A stretch of DNA of 64,000 bases from Bryopsis sp. KO-2023 (lineage: Eukaryota; Chlorophyta; Ulvophyceae; Bryopsidales; Bryopsidaceae). Position numbers and translations under genes: made by a program. Below the pieces are notes generated by a model, which made no database searches, was not told the DNA's origin, and saw only the letters and a program-made list of their open reading frames with translations. Location of the stretch: contig BSYQ01000006.1 of NCBI GenBank assembly GCA_030272585.1, positions 563,001 to 627,000 of the forward strand. The letters run 5' to 3'. Below, in pieces: positions 1 through 9,600 of the stretch. Position 1 is the first letter of the stretch; each line of letters begins with the position of its first letter.

Positions 1-45
1 ATCGATTGGAACACAACATGTCAATGATAGTGAAAATTTGTTCGA

Positions 46-240
46 CCGTAAAAAACCGTAAAAAACCGTAAACACCGTAAAACACCGTAAACACCGTAAA
101 CACCGTAAAAAAACCGTAAAAAACCGTAAAAAACCCGTAAAAAACCGTAAAAAACCCGTAAAACACCCGTAAAAAACCCGTAAAAAACCGTAAAACACCG
201 TAAAACACCGTAAAAAACCGGAAAAAACCGGAACCGGACC
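46..240 (+). repeat. Left ACCGTAAA array of the hAT element
   Basis: About twenty copies of ACCGTAAA with 0-3 extra A or C bases follow one another, ending in GGAAAAAACCGG-like variants. The word is the reverse complement of the one in the right-hand array (2200-2540). It resembles but is not the plant telomere word CCCTAAA. It probably serves as a transposase-binding region. Confidence 0.75.
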
Positions 241-276
241 AAAATTTTGGAAAAAAAAATACAACTCAATAATCAC

Positions 277-2086
277 CTGTGATGTCAGATCTTCCACAGC
301 AGCAGCAGCAGCAGCAGCTGCAGCAATATCATCAAGATCCTGACTGGTGGGACCCTGCAGCCAAACAACACCCAAAACAAGCCATTTAGATGTCAGAAAA
401 AATTCAACTTATAACAAGAAGCAAGCAGCAACACAGAAAAAGGGAAGTGAATGGAAGCAACAGAAAATAAAGGAGAGTTTATCCACCTGTGGCGCCATAT
501 CCTGTGCATCCTCCAGCGAGTCCTCGCTTTCCTCCTCCCCGAGGTCCGCCGGCATGTACTCCACCTCCCCCCCCTCCCCCCCTTCCCCCCCTTCCCCCCT
601 TTCCCACATCTCTACCTGAGCCTGACTGAACTTAGTTTTAAAAGTAGAGGAGCGCCGTACATGGGCTGCTACCCCTTTCAACACATCTATTGCCTCTAGT
701 AGTAAGGCCGTGTGTTTATTGACCCTCCCAATAACGCCTATATGCCCTAAGCCCAGCTGCACCACATTGTGGAGCATGTGCAAGGAGCACCTGAGCCAGT
801 CAAATTCTAATTCTTCTTGAAGGGCCTTCCTAATATTCGATCCACAATCTGAAATTATGGTCGGCCTCATTTCTCCTAACTGAGCTGACCCCCCAAAGTA
901 CCCCTGAAGCAGTTTTGGAATTTCCACCGAAAGAACCTCTGCGGTTATGCTTGTATACTCTAACCTATGCGATCCTAATGTCCTAGTCTGCAAAACCCAC
1001 TCTGTATCTACCCAGCTGCATGTGAATGTTATATATTCACATGAAGTCCTACTCTTCCACAGGTCGGTCGTAAAAGCGGTTACCTTCCATGGGACGGACC
1101 TCGTCAACCTTTCCATCTCGCTCTTGTAGACAGAACTGATCTCGCGCTTTATGGTTTTGGGATCCACTTTTGGGCATTTGGGTTCAAGCACCCTGGCGAA
1201 CTCGAGGAAGGCTGGAGTGCATGGAGTCCCAAAAGGAAGGGAGTCCCTCGCCACCCACTTTGCCGCTTCCCTGACGAACCTCTTGTATCCGGCACTGCCG
1301 GCTTGGTAGCGCACATTCTGTACATCACACATGCACATCAGCACCACATGCAGTCCCCCAAAATTCAGGCTGGAAATTCCAGCATCCAGCAACACAACAA
1401 CACATGCAGTCCCCCAAAATTCAGGCTGGAAATTCCAGCATCCAGCAACACAACAACACATGCAGTCCCCCAAAAATCAGGCTGGAAATTCCAGCATCCA
1501 GCAACACAACAACACATGCATTAACATCACAAGCAATCACAAACCTACCCGGTGTAGAGACTTGGATATCAGCGTCTCGGATGGGTCCTCGCTTGACTTC
1601 CCCCCCTTTCCTGGCTTCAAATGGCCTGCTGCTGCCATTTTCGACGTCCATTCTTCTAATGGGAAGTCCTTCCCATCCTTCGCAGCATCATCGATCCACC
1701 CCTTGGCAGTGGTGAGGACATCATGGTCTTTCACACCATGCCTCCCAGAGCAGTGGGACTTGAGGCCACTGTAGGACCCCTTGGCTGCAGACATCCACAC
1801 CAAAATAAAAAACTACTCCAGAAATATTAACCCAGAAAAAGAAAAAAAAAAAAAATACAAAATACTTACACCAAGAGCACATGTGTCCGCACAGCAAACA
1901 CTTCAGCTTGACCAGCCTGTCCTCTTTTTTCTTCCCCTTTTCTCCTTTTACATAGGCCTCCCACGAGCCGTCGTCGAGCTGCACCACCAGGGTCGCCAGC
2001 GGTGCGTAGTCGACAGGACGCAACCCCGCATCCTTTCTGACCTCGCCCATCAACTGAACATCCGACGTCGCCGACATACTGAACAC
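277..2086 (-). CDS. hAT transposase with BED-type zinc finger (partial at C-terminus)
   Basis: Four minus-strand exons join in phase: 2086-1870, 1784-1549, 1317-487 and 354-277 (454 residues). The first exon carries the cysteine pair of a BED-like finger (KCLLCGHMC). The second supplies the histidines (HCSGRH), so an intron splits the finger. The third exon holds the hAT core: TTDLWKSR followed by a strand motif, then SDCGSNIRK and the CSLHMLHN segment typical of the RNase H-like fold. After it comes a Gly/Glu-rich, then acidic stretch (GEGGEGGEGGE). The fourth exon is Ala-rich because of a GCT repeat. The hATC domain is absent from the visible part. The open frame through the core suggests a fairly young insertion. 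The ATG at 2086 was chosen; another lies at 2077. Confidence 0.75.
1351..1518 (+). repeat. 56-bp tandem repeat, three copies, inside a transposase intron
   Basis: Three nearly identical 56-bp units begin at 1351, 1407 and 1463 with CAGTCCCCCAAAA and end in ACAACAACACATG. They lie wholly within the intron between transposase exons 1784-1549 and 1317-487, so they do not affect the protein. The near-identity of the units implies recent amplification. Confidence 0.9.
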
Positions 2087-2199
2087 ACTCCGGAAAAAAA
2101 CGAAAACACACCGCGAGACAGTAGAAAACCAAAGGAGAAACTAGCGATGGGAGAGTGGCTAGGTTATAAGGGAGGTTGCGTACGACGGGACAGCTTCCC

Positions 2200-2540
2200 A
2201 CCGTAACTCCTCTTTACGGTGGAACGGACTCCGGTTTGCGGTTTACGGTGTTACGGTCACGTGATTACGGCGCTACGGTGGATGATTTACGGTGCTACGG
2301 TTGTTGATTTACGGTGAGTTTACGGCATGCTCCGGTGTACGGTGATAACCGAACCGTAAATCCGTCATTTCATGCTCCGGACCGCCGTAATGACGCCGTA
2401 GTACTACGGATAACATTTACGGTGGTCCGGTTCCGAGCACGAAAACCACTCCGGTCCGGACCGGAGTGACCGTAACCGTAAGTGACCGGAGTGAGGTTAC
2501 GGTACGGTTTACGGTACCGTAACCGTAAAGTCCTATCTCT
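2200..2540 (+). repeat. Right TTTACGGT array of the hAT element
   Basis: More than ten TTACGGT/TTTACGGT words are scattered through this stretch, mixed with CTACGGT and CTCCGGT variants. Near the outer end, both orientations occur (CGGTACCGTAACCGTAAA). The words point towards the transposase gene as mirror images of those in the left array, consistent with inverted subterminal repeats. No gene is seen here. Confidence 0.7.
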
Positions 2541-2589
2541 GATTGATACCAGCTGCTGACGTCCAGGGACGTCAGACGTCAAAGGCGTC

Positions 2590-2622
2590 ATGCATCTGAC
2601 GTCTGTGAAGCGTCAGATGCAT
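2590..2622. repeat. Perfect 12-bp inverted repeat (hairpin)
   Basis: The arms ATGCATCTGACG (2590-2601) and CGTCAGATGCAT (2611-2622) are perfect reverse complements around a 9-base loop. The 60 bases before it are dense in GACGTC-like words. It lies just outside the hAT right-hand array, so it may mark an element end or a separate short palindromic element. Confidence 0.7.
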
Positions 2623-2689
2623 CCCCGGTGAATGACAGCATCCTCCCAAGGAGGTACTACTGAACTACAGCGAGGAAACCATCGCAAGA

Positions 2690-2775
2690 GCACAGAGGCA
2701 AGACAGTGGTTCGATCAATCAGATGGGGACTTGCGAGACTGAGGTCCTAGGTTCGAGTTTGAGTGGGAACGTGCT
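2690..2775 (+). mobile_element. Possible tRNA-derived SINE fragment
   Basis: The segment has a B-box-like GGTTCGAGTTT at 2750-2760, preceded by GAGGTCCTA as in many tRNA-derived SINEs. A weak A-box-like AAGACAGTGG lies about 50 bases upstream. It does not fold into an obvious tRNA cloverleaf, so a functional tRNA is unlikely. Only one copy is recognised in the window. Confidence 0.35.
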
Positions 2776-3059
2776 TTGGTCTGGGCCTGTGTGTGAGTGT
2801 GTGAGTGAGTCAGGAGTAGAACTGGCGGCTGTCAGGAGTGTTACGGGTGGTTAGTCACCCTCGGAAAAGTCGAACTGGGAGTTAAAAGATGGGATGCTTG
2901 ATGTAACCTTGCTTTTCAGTGATCTGTTGGTGTGACCCCGAGTCTGTGACCCGTGCGATTTTGTGTGACCGTTCCGCCGCCGCCTCACTCTTTCCCGAGA
3001 TAGGAGACGTCGCTCGCGGACGTCAGTCCTCCCGAGCGATAACACTAGTTCAAACCTAA

Positions 3060-4100
3060 TCTGCCAAGAACAACAAAAGTGACAAAAAAGAAATAATTTA
3101 CAAGAACACTTGTTCCTTCATTCACATCCAGCCCTCAACCTCCAAATGCATACAAGTGCATCTATTTGTGCACATCAAAACAAGCAACATCCCTCATTCA
3201 AATTTGTTTGGGACCTCAATTCTCAAAAAGGGGTGTCGAGTCTAATTCCCTTTGAAGAGTCTTCAACCACCTTGTCCCCCTCAGTTCTTTTCGGAGATTG
3301 CTAGCCTTGGATTTTCAATATCTTGAACCCAATCCTCTGACTCTTCTTTTCTGCATCAGAGGAAATGCACATACAAGGTTTGGCACGCTTCAGCTGATGC
3401 ATTTTTTTCAATCTTTTGTTTATTCTTTTTCTGACAAGAGATTTCCAACTGGCATTACTGAGATCTGATTAGATCCCCCCTATGAAACACGCTGTTTCAG
3501 CAAAGTTTCTGCAAGAATAGATTTCTGTGAGGCCTAATAAATTATATGCTTAAAGTAGGAACATGGATACAAATACCTGGAAAATCAAAGAACTCTGTTT
3601 TTCACCGTATGTGTGAATACACTTTCACACAAGAACAAGAACCGGGCAGCCCAAATGTTGATGTCACCTTGTCCCTTCTTATATGTTATTTTCTCGTGTA
3701 CAGGGCCACACAGAATGCAGGTTCATCCTCTCAATTCCAATCTGTCCTGAAAAAGGCTTTTTCTTAACCAAAGCAAGCACATATGCTCGCCTTACAAACA
3801 CCTGAAACAAATTTCATTCTAAGGAGCCCTCCCTCCCCCTGTAAAAAACGTTCACAGGCCTCTCTTTAGGGCCAAAAAAAAATCAGAAAGGCAACAACAT
3901 CATAATACTTTTTTTAGATGAAATATCCCTATTCATGTTGCTGCTTAAACCTTGTGCAGTTTTATTATGTTACCTGACCTAGAATATTGCACATGCTGGG
4001 CAGAGAAGTGGAACATCACCGACCACGTGGGTGAAGCCTCGACATAGAGAGGAAGCCGACCGCCTCCACGAAAGCATCATAGCCTGTGCCCATTGACGCA
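3060..4100. other. Intergenic, nothing recognised
   Basis: This AT-rich stretch holds only short unsupported open frames, several of them with poly-T or poly-C runs. No domain, splice-consistent exon set, RNA gene or repeat was recognised. Confidence 0.5.
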
Positions 4101-4170
4101 TGTCAGCGATAGATCCTCAGGGTGATACCAGCGTTTTCATCAGAGGCCCAAGGCACCGTCCAATGCTTCC

Positions 4171-4249
4171 AGGTCGCATCGCAGGCGCGACTCTGAAGCG
4201 GGGATGGCGAGCTTGTAGGTCGCATCACAAGCGCGACTCTGAAGCGGGG
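4171..4249 (+). repeat. Short tandem duplication, 46-bp period
   Basis: Two copies of a 33-bp block, each beginning AGGTCGCATC and ending in CTCTGAAGCGGGG, start at 4171 and 4217. They differ at a few bases. No gene is associated with them. Confidence 0.75.
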
Positions 4250-4372
4250 CGAGCAAGCTGCGCGAACAGAAACGTTGTCGTTGTTCAACAACGCAGACAG
4301 AGATCTTCGGCAAGTTTAATGAGTCCGTCATGTGGCTTCTGCGCCGCAATTGTGTGACTTACTCTAAAGTAG

Positions 4373-4935
4373 GGCTGGGTATTGCCCACATTGTACCCAT
4401 TACGTGTCACATTTTGACACGTTTTGGGCACGTTTTGGTCGAATCTAGGTAATGTATGGGTACATGTGGTAGTTATGCCAAAAAGTACCCAAACAATACC
4501 CAAAACGTACCCATGCTTTTGCGTAGTTTGGGTCAATATTGGGTACTACCCACAACGTACCACATACGTACCACATGTGGGTATGCTCCGGGTATATTTG
4601 GGTAAAGTTTGGGTACCCAACAAGTAGTTCTGCCAAAAAGTACCCAATCTTTACCCAACACGTACCCATCCCTATAATTCTTTTGGGAAACATTGGGTAC
4701 TGCCCAAAGCGTACCCACGACATACCAAGCATATCTCGCTTACCATAGGCCTGTGGTATGTGTGCGGTACTTACCCAATTCTACCCACTATTGGGCATGG
4801 ATTGGGTATGGTTTGGGTACAGTTTGGGTAGTGAGGTGGGTAATTACCCGAAACGTACCCAATGTTGGGTACGGTTTGGGTATCTGATGGGTATTGTTTG
4901 GGTACTTGGGTATGTTGTGGGTACGATTTGGGTAA
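4373..4935. repeat. GGGTA/TACCC word array, probable non-autonomous DNA element
   Basis: About 560 bp are packed with GGGTA, TTTGGGTA and their complement TACCCAAA, in both orientations and interspersed rather than tandem. The left edge, TAGGGCTGGGTA, resembles hAT terminal sequences. The matching right terminus was not found, so the boundaries are tentative. Many overlapping open frames on both strands come from the repetition and are not genes. By analogy with the hAT element at 46-2540, this may be a MITE made almost entirely of subterminal binding words. Confidence 0.55.
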
Positions 4936-4954
4936 AAGTGCCGTTACGCGAGTG

Positions 4955-6140
4955 TTTCCATGAAACTGAGCGCCCACAGGAGATATTTTTCATGGTTTTT
5001 ACTGCACTCAAACAAACAAACATGATTACTTGCACTTGCACTCGCGTTGGAAGAGCGCTGTACCTCGTTTACTCACAAATATGTACTTGGATTTGTGGCA
5101 GTGCATGGCGGGGTTACTCGCCATTAGAAAAAAGCGCTCAAAATGTCAAAGAGAGAAAATGAAAAATGTTCTATATTTGCTTACAAGTCCAGAAGCAAGT
5201 TGTGGTTTCAAAATTGGGTCCAACACCTGCAGACATCATCTCACCAGCTCTGTCTGGATTCTCTGACAAAGGAAAATTGAGTGGATTCACACCAGGATCT
5301 TTTTTTTTGCACCGCCCAGTCCCCGAATTTATTTTACGTGCACTGGAGTTTTGCAACCCGCTCACCCACCCACAACATTGAGTGCAAAACCGAGGGGTTG
5401 CACTTGCATGTTGTCTAACACAAAAAAAAATTCCGTAGTGCCAATATCCTATTAGGTGTGGTCGTGCTTGAAATCGGTTGCACCCCGCTCTGAACTGGAA
5501 CCATGGCTAACCGACGGTATATATAGTCCTCAGGATGCTGAGAAACCCAGGCTGGGGTCGCTCGAATATATTTCCATATATTCGAGTTAACAGTCTACCG
5601 AAGTTCGGAATGGGGCGCTTCGTTGTCGGACTCGTCTGTGCGGTAAGCATAGCAACAGATTTTGTCTCTGGGAAGTCGGCTTAAGCGCATGTTAGCGGTC
5701 TGAGTGAAAGAGACAACAAGGGTTTGCGATAATTTTCCAGGTCGCTGCGGCTGGAGGTCTGTGCTGGCTCTTCGCGAGCAGGAAAAGCTCAGAGCCTGGG
5801 GACGACGAGGTGCTGCAGCCGCCTCCATTTGCAGCAGGCTGGAAGGAGAACGACCCGGGAGCAGGCGGAAGAGCTGAGGCCCGTTTCCATAGGTGAGTAG
5901 GTCCTGGGTGCTGATGTCTGTTGATGTTTCACTTCTTGCTACAGAATCAATCAATAAGATCAATCATTTTGTCCTTTGGCAAAAGAGTGCTGGAGCTGTG
6001 TGGATTTGTACTTTTTTTTCGAAGCTGTATTCGAATCGTTCACAGGCCTGCTCCGAGGGAAGGGAACAGGAGGCCTTTAGCCCTGCTCCGACCCTAGATC
6101 GAGCGTGGTCTATTGGGAGGTGAGGTCCAGTACTCGGCCA
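4955..6140 (-). repeat. Dispersed repeat, copy A (inverted relative to B and C)
   Basis: This copy matches the reverse complement of 18,940-20,095 and of 32,170-33,140 over most of its length. Shared landmarks include an 11-bp-arm palindrome (5561-5586), a TATATATA block (about 5516) and a G+C-rich central part. Similarity to B stops near 6140, so copy A lacks the roughly 350 bp that B and C share further out. Open frames here are partly conserved between copies, but only because the copies are similar. No transposase or reverse transcriptase is visible. Confidence 0.75.
5514..5586 (-). promoter_or_regulatory. Palindrome plus TATA block in repeat copy A
   Basis: The palindrome CTCGAATATAT-TTCC-ATATATTCGAG, with 11-base arms, lies about 40 bp upstream (minus-strand sense) of ACTATATATACC. 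The same arrangement recurs in copies B and C, where the palindrome is intact or has one change. The conserved spacing suggests a promoter core. No initiation site can be proven from sequence. Confidence 0.4.
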
Positions 6141-6616
6141 GTCATCTTTGAAATGTTGAATCTACTGTACCCTTTGACAGCACACACTGATCCCATTTCT
6201 GTCTTTTATCTCTTGTCTCCCCTTTTGTGAAAACGCTTGGAATATGATTTGCATATGTAGAACTTAGGGAAGAAACTATCATGGGTAAAACAACAAGAAT
6301 AACAATATTGCACCCAAAACGGGCCCTGATCTCTGATCTCATCAAGATAAGAAAGATAGGAAATTAAGATAGGAAATTGGCCCCCCACACACACAGTCAG
6401 TGTATGAAACACGGGAAAAGTGAGGAGATAGAGATTGGCATGACGGCGAGTAGCTCTTCTTGTTTCTCGGGCGCCAGTCATTTCACCCAAAAAACTGTGT
6501 CGAAATGTCGTCGGAGCAATCTGCTCTGTGCTGATCATTCCAAACGCGCGAAGGCAAGCTTGGGTGTATATCAGAACGCTCACTTAACCGGGCTGTGTTA
6601 GTGATCGACTAACGCC

Positions 6617-9600
6617 ATGGGGAGAGCCACGGGCGGTGATGGATTCGCCGCCGCCGTGCGACTGCTGATCGTAGTCTTTTTTTTTGTTGACTTCAAGACA
6701 TCTGTTCGAGCCCAGGATAGCTGTAAAAACGAGGTCCGCGTTCCTGCTACAATATTCTCCTGCGAGCCGCGTAAGTTGCCCCGCCTCTCTTTTCCAGCAA
6801 AAACGATCCAATGAAACTCGCAGCAAAAAGTGTGTCGCCCCGCTCCCCTTACAGGAATCCGGAGCCGTGCTTCGTTTGGCACCTTCGCTGTGGAGCTTAG
6901 TGTGGTTTGAATATATTTCAGGGAAAACCACAGGAAAGTGCCTGAAGATTCCAAGTGACAGCCAGGTGGACGTCGATTACCCCCACAGGGGATCCGAATT
7001 GAGCAACGGGCGATATTCGAAGTTTGAAACAGATGAAGAGTGTTGCCAGTTTTGCAGAGAGACACCTGGTGGGGCTGAGGGAGGAAATAAAATAGTGATA
7101 TTTAAAAGTGTATATATAAAAAAAAGGTGCTGTTATTAAGGTGTTGTTTCTGTAATCATTCGGAGGTTGATTGGGATGTTCAAAGAGTATGAGAATCGGT
7201 TTCTCATTTTTTTTGGCCCCCCAAAGAAGATGATTCTGGACCTCATTTTCCTCTCATCGAAAATCGCATCATTGCCACATCAACTTTTCGAAAAAAAAAA
7301 AAGAAACTCAGAATCAAATTATGCATTCAGTCATTGAAATCGATGGTAGAATGCGAAGGCTGTTTTTTTTTTACAATGCGGTCAATCCGATTTTCTCGCA
7401 TGAATCAAATTTTCAGGAAACTCCTTCGTTTTTTTTGTTTTTTTTTGTCAATCCATATATTTTTTTTGCTGTCTTTTTTTTTAGGGTGCAAGCTTTGGAG
7501 CCGGTTTCAGTCCGGAGTGGCTGCTCAATTTGACAATGAAAACAACTGCTGGATAAAATCTGCAGCTCCTGCAGTTGATAGTATCCCAAAGCCAGGCTTG
7601 CACACCGGATTTGTTGAACCGCAAGGTACAATACTGTGATCTTACAAAAGCTGTGTTTTTTTTTTCTCCTTGCGGAATTCTCATGATCCTTGAAAAAGGA
7701 AAACGAAAGCAAACCATGAAGAGTGCATTCATGTTGGATTGTCGGCATGACAAAAAGAAGGAAAAAAAAAATCCATTCTCCTGCATGGTTTAGGGTTTCG
7801 AAATTAAACAGAACTCAACAGAAGCATCTTTTTGTTGTTTCTTTTTTTAGAGGTGACTGGCCCCTGCGATGCACTTCAATCCGTTGGATTTCGAGATACT
7901 ACGATTCCTTACAATGACCCAGAACTTTTGCGTGCAAAAGATGCCAAAGACTGTTGTGGCAGATGTAAAGAAGATGCTCCATGTAGGCAAAAAAAAAACA
8001 ACCTGGTTAATTGGTTCCTTAATTTTCGATATGAAAATAATCGATATGCTTTGTATTCCCACCTGAAACTAAAACTGTGATGTAAATCATAGATGATTTG
8101 TACCTGGAATATTGCTCTAGTTTTATGTTATTGGGGAAATCAAGACACAGGTGCCAATCAGACCAGGAATGGTCTAAAATGAAATTGAAATATATTTGTA
8201 ATGTGCATGATTATTTAATTATTTATTTTCTTAAAAGGCTTCAGCTGGTGTTGATTGTGGAGAGTCTCAACTGGGGAAAGAAAATTTGAAAATGAACGTA
8301 GCGACATCAACACCACAGACCAACTAGGTTTCGTAATATTTCAATTTAAACAAGATTTTTTTTTTTCTGGCGTAAGATTTTCCATATTTTCTTTTGTGGC
8401 AATGGCTGATATGTGTCTTTTGTTTTTGATGGATTCAGTGTGTCAGGGTTGGATGTGGAAAAGACAAGCGGGGTTGGATGGCGATGGCGTTTGTTTTTTG
8501 TACGGAAATGAGGTGCCAGCATCAGAAGAGCAGCTTTGCAGAGACTGCGTCAGCGGCAGAATTGCGGTGGACAGAAGTAGGTCTGCCGCTCGAAACCTTT
8601 GTCATCTTGGATTCAGTTCATGTGGATGCAGTAACCCACAGTGGTTCTCCAATCACAGGCGGCATAGCACGCTGGCTGTCAGAGAAAGACTATCTGAAAT
8701 TCCCACAATAACCTTGCGTTAAAAACAAGCTATCCAAAGCACTTTTCCCTGAAACAGACCCTTTAAGATGTTTGCCTCTCATTGTTCAGAACTTCCTTTT
8801 GGTATTGCCATGGTTGTGTTTTTAGAAAGGGGGTAAAACATAGAACAGCTGAGTTCCAGTGGGATGATTCCCTGGCCCGATCTTAAACTTGATTTGATTG
8901 AGTCTGGTGCTGTCATTTCATGTCAGGTGGGTTGCTTGATGTGGAGGCGTGTGCTGATGGAGGAACGAGTTCGGTGCACTACGAATCAGATGATCGCATC
9001 GTCATAGCCACAAAGAATGCTTTCACAACTATGACATCAAAAGAGTGCTGTGCACTGTGCGATGCCATAACACGTAATAATATACGTTCGCAACTCACTG
9101 TGGGCGTTCTTCCTTTTCTAAATTGTGCACAAAGATTATGTGTGCCGAAAAAATATTGTTTTTCACATGATGACTAAACTCATGGGTGTGCATTCTTCTA
9201 TTGTTGATATTTATCGTAGGCTGGAACTCATCCCCTGCTGATGCACGCACACCCAAGAAAATACCAGAATGGAAAATGTTTTTCTTTCTGGGTTCCTGTT
9301 TAAATCTTTACTTTCCTCGATTCTTTTTGAAACTCGTGTGTTAAAAAAGAAATGATGTGTGTGTGTGTGTTTGTTTTCTTTTTTCCTGTGCATTATATCA
9401 AATATCTGAACTTAGAGTGCCGATCTTGGTCCTGGAGTAAGACGCCTATGGGGTGCAATTTGAACGGTGACATCCCCGAAGGCACAGCAAACAACGAATA
9501 TTTTGGTGGAGTCTCTAGAATAAAAGGTGCTGTTGAAAAATCGAAAGGGGGCGGGGGGGGGGGGAATGCAAGGTCATTCGTATCTTCCATCTTGAATACA

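Larger units (their letters stand above)
46..2540 (-). mobile_element. hAT-family DNA transposon, probably missing its transposase C-terminus
   Basis: A minus-strand transposase gene lies between two arrays of one short word. On the plus strand the left array reads ACCGTAAA and the right array TTTACGGT, so they are inverted relative to each other. That is the layout of hAT subterminal transposase-binding repeats. I could not define terminal inverted repeats or an 8-bp target duplication by eye, so both ends are approximate. The dimerisation (hATC) part of the transposase is not seen before the left array. Either the copy is internally deleted, or the array lies in an intron and the element continues past the left edge of the window. 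Confidence 0.7.

Noticed and set aside
46-240. Telomeric or interstitial telomere repeat
   Set aside because: The word is CCGTAAA, not the plant-type CCCTAAA. It also has an inverted partner array on the other side of a transposase gene.
298-318. Expanded CAG tract as a polyglutamine gene
   Set aside because: On the supported coding strand (minus) it is read as GCT and encodes alanines in the transposase.
2690-2775. Functional tRNA gene
   Set aside because: A B-box-like word is present, but no acceptor-stem pairing or anticodon arm could be folded.
4373-4935. Genes suggested by many overlapping open frames
   Set aside because: The frames on both strands all come from translating the GGGTA/TACCC words; there is no domain or splice structure.
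5595-5963. 122-codon open frame in repeat copy A as a conserved gene
   Set aside because: The frame is not kept across copies B and C; similarity is at DNA level and centred on the palindrome-TATA block.
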